Source: Neoarius graeffei (Eukaryota; Chordata; Actinopteri; Siluriformes; Ariidae). From it: 64,000 nucleotides of DNA. Shown in pieces: positions 59,700 to 64,000 of this stretch. How positions within the stretch are numbered: position 1 is the stretch's first letter; every line of letters starts with the position of its first letter. Location: assembly GCF_027579695.1 (NCBI RefSeq), contig NC_083572.1, positions 18,266,421-18,330,420 on the forward strand, read 5' to 3'. The position numbers were made by a program, and so were the translations under genes. The notes beneath the pieces are model-generated. The model was not told the origin of the DNA and searched no databases. It was given only the letters and a program-made list of their open reading frames with translations.

Positions 59700-60230
59700 G
59701 TTTATATTTGGGATTCGGGATCTAGAAGTTTGCCAGTCATTACAAAATCATGTCAAAATCGGGCTGAAGTCGTGAAGTTTGATCCTGGTCTTACTCAATA
59801 TGACTCCCTTGATTCCCTGAGCTAGTGTAATGAATCTATTTATCTATCTATCTATCTATAGCCATTAAAACCATATGGTGTGACCATAAAGGAAAAGTGA
59901 CACTGTAAATCTATGACTGCTACACAGGTCAAAATGTTAGCCTGTAACACTTGTGACTATCTCTCTGAGCAATGAATCAGTCGAATCAAAACCCGCCAAC
60001 ATCGATTCATTTAAACGGATTTGTTCAAAAGAACCGAATCCGTTAAGTGAGTCATAATGCACGCTGTTAAACACTTAACGGATCCTGCGCATTGCGCGCC
60101 TCCTGGTCTCCTTCTCCCTCCACTGCGCAGGTTCAGCACATTAAAGAAACTCGTGGAAACAGAAAGATGGAGGGTAGGAGGAGGTGTATGTTCGGTGCCC
60201 TTTCCTATTTCAAATTAGTTGAAAGGTTTA
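59700..60230. other. Upstream stretch, short (ATCT)n, no gene
   Basis: A short (ATCT)n run lies at 59838-59860. Scattered GAATCGATTC/GAACCGAATC-like words near 59975-60060 resemble those at 57455-57530 and may be parts of one old repeat. Confidence 0.45.
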
Positions 60231-60234
60231 TTAT

Positions 60235-61165
60235 TATTATTATTATCTAAAACTGTTTTTTCCACAGTTAAGGTCTGACTAAACTGGAAGTGATTCTTAT
60301 GCGTGTCCATCAAGCCTTCACAACCTGAGACAGACAGCACCTTTCTAATAATGTTAACCGATCCAAGAAGAGCATGCTTCCGTAAGGTGGTGACATCTGG
60401 TGTATTTTTTCCAGGTAGTAATCTAGCTTCTTTGGTATGGACCCTAAGGCTCCACCAGAAGTTGTCTCTATTCCACAATCTTGCTATCTCTAGTCTTAGT
60501 TAGGAGTAATTGTTGATCTTCTTGACTTCTTTCTGTTAGATGTAATAGTCAGCAGGTACAGCCACATCGATGACGAAGCATTTCTCATCTCATCTCATTA
60601 TCTCTAGCCACTTTATCCTGTTCTACAGGGTCGCAGGCAAGCTGGAGCCTATCCCAGCTGACTATGGGTGAAAGGCGGAGTACACCCTGGACAAGTCGCC
60701 AGGTCATCACAGGGCTGACACATAGACACAGACAACCATTCACACTCACATTCACACCTACGGTCAATTTAGAGTCACCAGTTAACCTAACCTGCATGTC
60801 TTTGGACTGTGGGGGAAACCGGAGCACCCGGAGGAAACCCACGTGGACACGGGGAGAACATGCAAACTCTGCACAGAAAGGCCCTCACCAGCCACGGGGC
60901 TCGAACCTGGACCTTCTTGGTGTGAGGCGACTGCGCTAACCACTACACCACCATGCCGCCCAATGAAGCATTTGTTCTTTCTTTTCTTTACTAGAGTAAT
61001 GTATGGTCTTGTGTGCTGTAGCACCCTATGAGTCTGGATGGTAAAGTGCCACAGCATTTTAACCTCCTTGTTTTCGATAACTTTCTCTGGGACATGTTGG
61101 TACCATTTCTTAGCTGTCTCAAATCCGTATTTTTTTCTCAGACACCAATGTAAATCTGTGCAAAG
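60235..61165 (-). pseudogene. LINE polyprotein C-terminal fragment, split by a SINE
   Basis: Reading leftward: DLHWCLRKKYGFETAKKWYQ and HVPEKVIENKEVKMLWHFTI (about 61155-61035), then QTHRVLQHTRPYITLVKKRK to 60975. After the SINE come IDVAVPADYYI-like sequence and LEIARLWNRDNFWWSLRVHT to the LRKHALLGSVNIIRKVLSVS block (about 60395-60330). The order matches the C-terminus of a LINE pol protein, as at 41265-41870. One stop and a frame change are present. Confidence 0.6.
60584..60964 (-). repeat. Full-length tRNA-derived SINE
   Basis: Short duplication GAAGCATTT (60575-60583 and 60965-60973), inserted within the LINE fragment. Nearly consensus. Confidence 0.93.
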
Positions 61166-61176
61166 ATGATGATGAG

Positions 61177-61558
61177 TAGGCAGCATGGTGGTGCAGTGAT
61201 TAGCACTCTCACCTCACAGCAAGAAGGTTACGGGTTCGAATCTCACAGCCGATGGAGAATCTCTTGGAGATTCTCCAAACTTTCTGTGTGGAGTTTGCAT
61301 GTTCTCCCTGTGTCTCTGTGGGTTTCCTCCAGGTGCTCTGGTTTCCCCCACAGTTCAAAGGCATGCAGAGTAAGTAAAAATATCCAGTCACTGGGATTGT
61401 ACAAGCCAGTGCATACTGAGTGCCGGTCCCAAGCAAGCCTGGATAGATTGGGGAGGGTTGCGTCAGGAAGGGCATCCGGTGTAAAACCTATGCCAAATCA
61501 AACATGCGGAGCAAATATGCTGTGGTGACCTCTAACGGGAGCAGCCGAAAGAAGGTTA
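61177..61558 (+). repeat. SINE head fused to a LINE-type 3' tail
   Basis: The head (TGGTGCAGTGATTAGC, GGTTCGAATCT) and the TTTGCATGTTCTCCCTGTGT block are from a relative of the main SINE. The 3' part, GAGGGTTGCGTCAGGAAGGG, CATCCGGTGTAAAACCTATG, TGGTGACCTCTAACGGGAGC and AGCCGAAAGAAG, is a tail shared with fish LINEs. A SINE with a LINE-matching tail fits retroposition by that LINE's enzyme. Confidence 0.75.
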
Positions 61559-61559
61559 T

Positions 61560-62727
61560 TAGTAATAGTAGTAGAGGTTTTGGTATTCAGTTAAAAGTCT
61601 CTGTCACTTAATTTGTGCCAAATAATCTATGAGATGAGTTACTTTGCAAAATGCTTTCTAAAACATTGTTTTTGGCCTATCTGCATAAACTGTTTTTGAT
61701 GCCTTCAAAACAGAAAAATGAAGAATTAACTCCCCTTTTTAATAACTGGAATGACAAGAACTTTCATTTTACATCTATTTATATACAGCACATCTAAATT
61801 ACAGGGAAAGCACCAATTTTAATCACACTGCTCATAGTTGATGGCAGTAACCGAGATTCAGTGATTAAGCACTAAAATAATGGATGCGCCTGATATACGT
61901 AGCTTATATGATGCAATTGTCCCATTTGTGTCTTAATGACTGGATTACAGCAGAGCTGAGTACATTCATCAATTTGCAAATGTCATTTGTGACGCAGTGT
62001 CTAATGACGTTTGCTTGTATTTCCTGTATTTGCTCTGTGTGTGTTCACCTCGGAATCTGCCTCTTCATTGTGAGAGAGCAAAAAGATAAGCGCAACCATT
62101 AGTGTGTTCTTTTAGAGGCATTTAAATGGCCTGCGTTCTATAAAGGGCTGATTGTGCAGTGCTGTAGGTGTGGGTGCTATCCACTGTGATGAACTGTTCT
62201 GGACTGTGCTTAGATATCAACGTTGTCTTTCATCACACATCGCCCACTACTGCTGTCTCACCCACCCACTCGCAAGCTCCTCACTGGCCCTGCCATCCTT
62301 TTATACTATCACTGACCTTGTATGTCAAACCAAACAACATTGTTCACAGTCCTTTGATATAACCCAAAAGAAGCTATTCAAAGACAAGCCAGCCTTCTAC
62401 TTCTTAAATAAGGTGTTCTTGTTACAGGCCATGTGTGAAATTGTCTTTTGAGGCATTTGTTAGAAACATCAGTAGCAGAACAAAATACAATGGAAACAGG
62501 TGCACCTTTTCGGAAAGGTATGTGCTTGGGAAATCGCGTCTACAAAGATGAAGACTTACTTCATTCGTCCCTCTGGGGGAAAGTTTAAAGGCTTTATGTA
62601 GAACCCTGCAACATTTTCAGAGCTCTTTCTCAGTCCAGCACCTTAAGGAAGCTAAGAGCTATTCTAATAACCCATAAGAAAGAATGCATTTCCTGGAAAG
62701 CAATGACACATATAGCAATGAATCAGA
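61560..62727. other. Upstream stretch, no gene seen
   Basis: Several frames of 60-100 codons are open (for example 62152-62451) but show no known domain or coding-like composition. No repeat partner is found. Confidence 0.45.
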
Positions 62728-62728
62728 T

Positions 62729-63180
62729 ACACTATATGGCCAAACGTTTGTGGACAACTGACCATAACACTCGTGCTTTTGAACATCCCATTAGAGAGTT
62801 CGTTCCCTTTTGTTGTTATGATAACCTCCACTCTTCTGGGAGGGTTTGTACAAAATTTTAAGTGTTGCTGTGAGGATTCGCCCATTCAGTCACAAGAATA
62901 TTAGTGACGTCAGACACTGATGTTGGGCGAGAAGGCCTGGAGCACAGTCAGAATTCCAATTCATCCCAAAGGTAGTGGTCAGGGCTCTGTGCAGGACACT
63001 CAAATTTTTCTACACCAGCCTTCGCAAGCCATATGTTCATGGACCTCATTTTGTTCACAGGTGCAATGTAGTGCTGCAACAAGTTATAGCCCCTTAGTTC
63101 CAGTGTTGGGAAGTTTTAATGCTACAAGTATATCTTATACAATTGCATGTTTCCAACTTTGTGGCAACAATTTGGGGAAA
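62729..63180 (+). repeat. 5' part of a Tc1-derived element
   Basis: Begins ACTATATGGCCAAACGTTTG, a terminus common in fish Tc1-type elements. It continues with CCTCCACTCTTCTGGGAGGG, AGTGACGTCAGACACTGATG and TTCCAACTTTGTGGCAACAA. It stops abruptly at TTTGGGGAAA (63180), where the full element would go on into the transposase remnant. Confidence 0.7.
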
Positions 63181-63190
63181 CCTAAATATG

Positions 63191-63342
63191 TGATGCAGCT
63201 GATAAGGAAGGCATCGATGATGGAGCCCAGAATGGATTAGAAGAGGAAGAGGATGATGCCCTCAGGGCACTTTTCTGTGATGTACTGGTAGTCGTAGCCG
63301 ATGGTAGCCTCGTTTCCATGAAGAAGAAGAGGAAAGCAGACA
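63191..63342 (-). pseudogene. KCNJ3-like (Kir3.1) pore-region pseudogene fragment
   Basis: The minus-strand translation reads [18 protein letters not shown], then IILFLF, a TAA stop, and SILGSIIDAFLISC. It matches residues 122-168 of the KCNJ3 protein at 56882. Differences that would destroy a channel: the filter TIGYG has become TIGYD, and the Gln after FLF is a stop. The start of the match reads PLLLHGNEA in place of [10 protein letters not shown], with extra GAA-rich bases. No upstream or downstream Kir sequence is attached. Its left edge touches the truncated Tc1-like repeat. Confidence 0.85.
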
Positions 63343-63344
63343 CA

Positions 63345-64000
63345 TATGGTACAGGCTTGTAGTACTCGAGTCCAGGACTCGGATTTGAGTCTGACTTGTA
63401 TCCTAATTTTAATTTTGCCTAATTTTGCCCTAATTCGTGACTTGACTTGGACTCGAGCGCTGATGATTCAGACTTGGACTCGGACTCATGTATTAACTGC
63501 ATTCGGACTCGTAAATTGGAGACGATGAGTTGGATTTTTTCTTTATTTTTTGTAACATGCCATAATAATTTGGCACAGGATATTTATATCTACATTAATT
63601 TGTATACTAATTTCATGCAAGAGAATGCACATTCATCTGCTCATACATCATGTTCAGGAACAAACTAATGTTAATCGGGCTAAAATGCCTGGAGAGAAGC
63701 CCCTAGGATTGTCTGCTTTGCTTATACAGACTTCTCGTGCAGTGGGAAAAAATGCACTGCTATGTGTTCCGTATGTAGAAGAACTATTGAGGAGATGACA
63801 GGGACAACCTCGAACTTCACTTGTCATTTGGCAAGACTCCACCCAGAGAAGTAAGTGACACACTATGTTCATTGCTCTGTTGATAGCGGGGCTTGCTGAC
63901 CGATGAACTAGCTAGTGTTAGCCCTCTCTCATGTTATTTGCCCTGTTGATAATGGGCGGGGCTTGCTGAGCGATGAACAAGCTTTTTATCTGCAGCCTAT
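63345..64000 (+). mobile_element. hAT-like element, left part with BED-finger exon
   Basis: A run of ACTCGAGTCC/GGACTCGG-type words (63366-63512) resembles the start of a fish hAT element. It is followed by a plus-strand frame FAYTDFSCSGKKCTAMCSVC, then RRTIEEMTGTTSNFTCHLAR and LHPEK (63718-63849). This is a BED-type zinc finger (C-x2-C, then H-x4-H) ending at a splice donor GTAAGTG. Further exons would be beyond the window. A tandem repeat of about 40 bp (CTGTTGATAxxGGGxGGGGCTTGCTGA) occurs at about 63876-63915 and 63942-63982. Confidence 0.6.

Noticed and set aside
59950..60080. GAATCGATTC-like words as a regulatory palindrome shared with 57455-57530
   Set aside because: The similarity is short and diffuse. 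It is probably old repeat DNA and alignment by eye is not convincing.

Overview
The window is nuclear DNA of a ray-finned fish, almost certainly a teleost. The evidence is one vertebrate gene with long introns (KCNJ3), more than twenty copies of a tRNA-headed SINE typical of fish genomes, several Tc1/mariner elements, hAT and other cut-and-paste elements, a Penelope-like element and LINE pieces. The repeat mix would suit a catfish or a related lineage, but the species cannot be fixed from the sequence. There is no bacterial-style operon, rRNA gene, true tRNA gene or CRISPR array.

The only host gene recognised is KCNJ3 (Kir3.1/GIRK1, a G-protein-gated inward rectifier potassium channel) on the minus strand. 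Exon 1 is 56882-56214, exon 2 is 47223-47007 and exon 3 is 22530-21815, giving a predicted 533-residue protein with correct splice sites and phases. Intron 1 (about 9 kb) and intron 2 (about 24.5 kb) are largely transposon. The likely 3' UTR runs leftward from 21814. The 5' flank lies to the right of 56882. A 152-bp Kir3.1-like pseudogene fragment on the same strand lies at 63191-63342, joined to a Tc1-like fragment.

Region by region: 1-20 kb is intergenic. It holds a decayed Penelope-like element (2400-4075), a CpG-rich, TAAT-rich unassigned island (5600-6110), a Crypton-like repeat (7300-7760), a 1.26-kb inverted-repeat element inserted in a SINE (8195-9452), a THAP-bearing element fused to Tc1 sequence (14552-17331) and several SINEs. 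About 20-22.5 kb is the KCNJ3 3' end. 22.5-47 kb is intron 2, with a 1-kb element containing a 592-bp palindrome (26705-27720), a four-level nest of transposons (29480-33905) that includes a nearly intact hAT element, an unidentified 123-codon open frame (35573-35941), full-length Tc1 elements and a composite Tc1/THAP element (43225-46107). 47.2-56.2 kb is intron 1, with SINEs, small inverted-repeat elements and a nearly intact IR/DR-type Tc1 element (50921-52544). 57-64 kb is upstream DNA with a TTAA-flanked element, LINE fragments, the Kir fragment and a BED-finger hAT exon.

The window's main interest is insertion history, which can be read from intact target-site duplications. Three small DNA elements of two terminal families sit at exactly the same position of the SINE consensus. 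Two SINEs sit, in opposite orientation, at nearly the same position in two copies of one small element. One SINE family combines a tRNA-like head with a 5S-rRNA-like 3' part. No wholly new gene system could be demonstrated.
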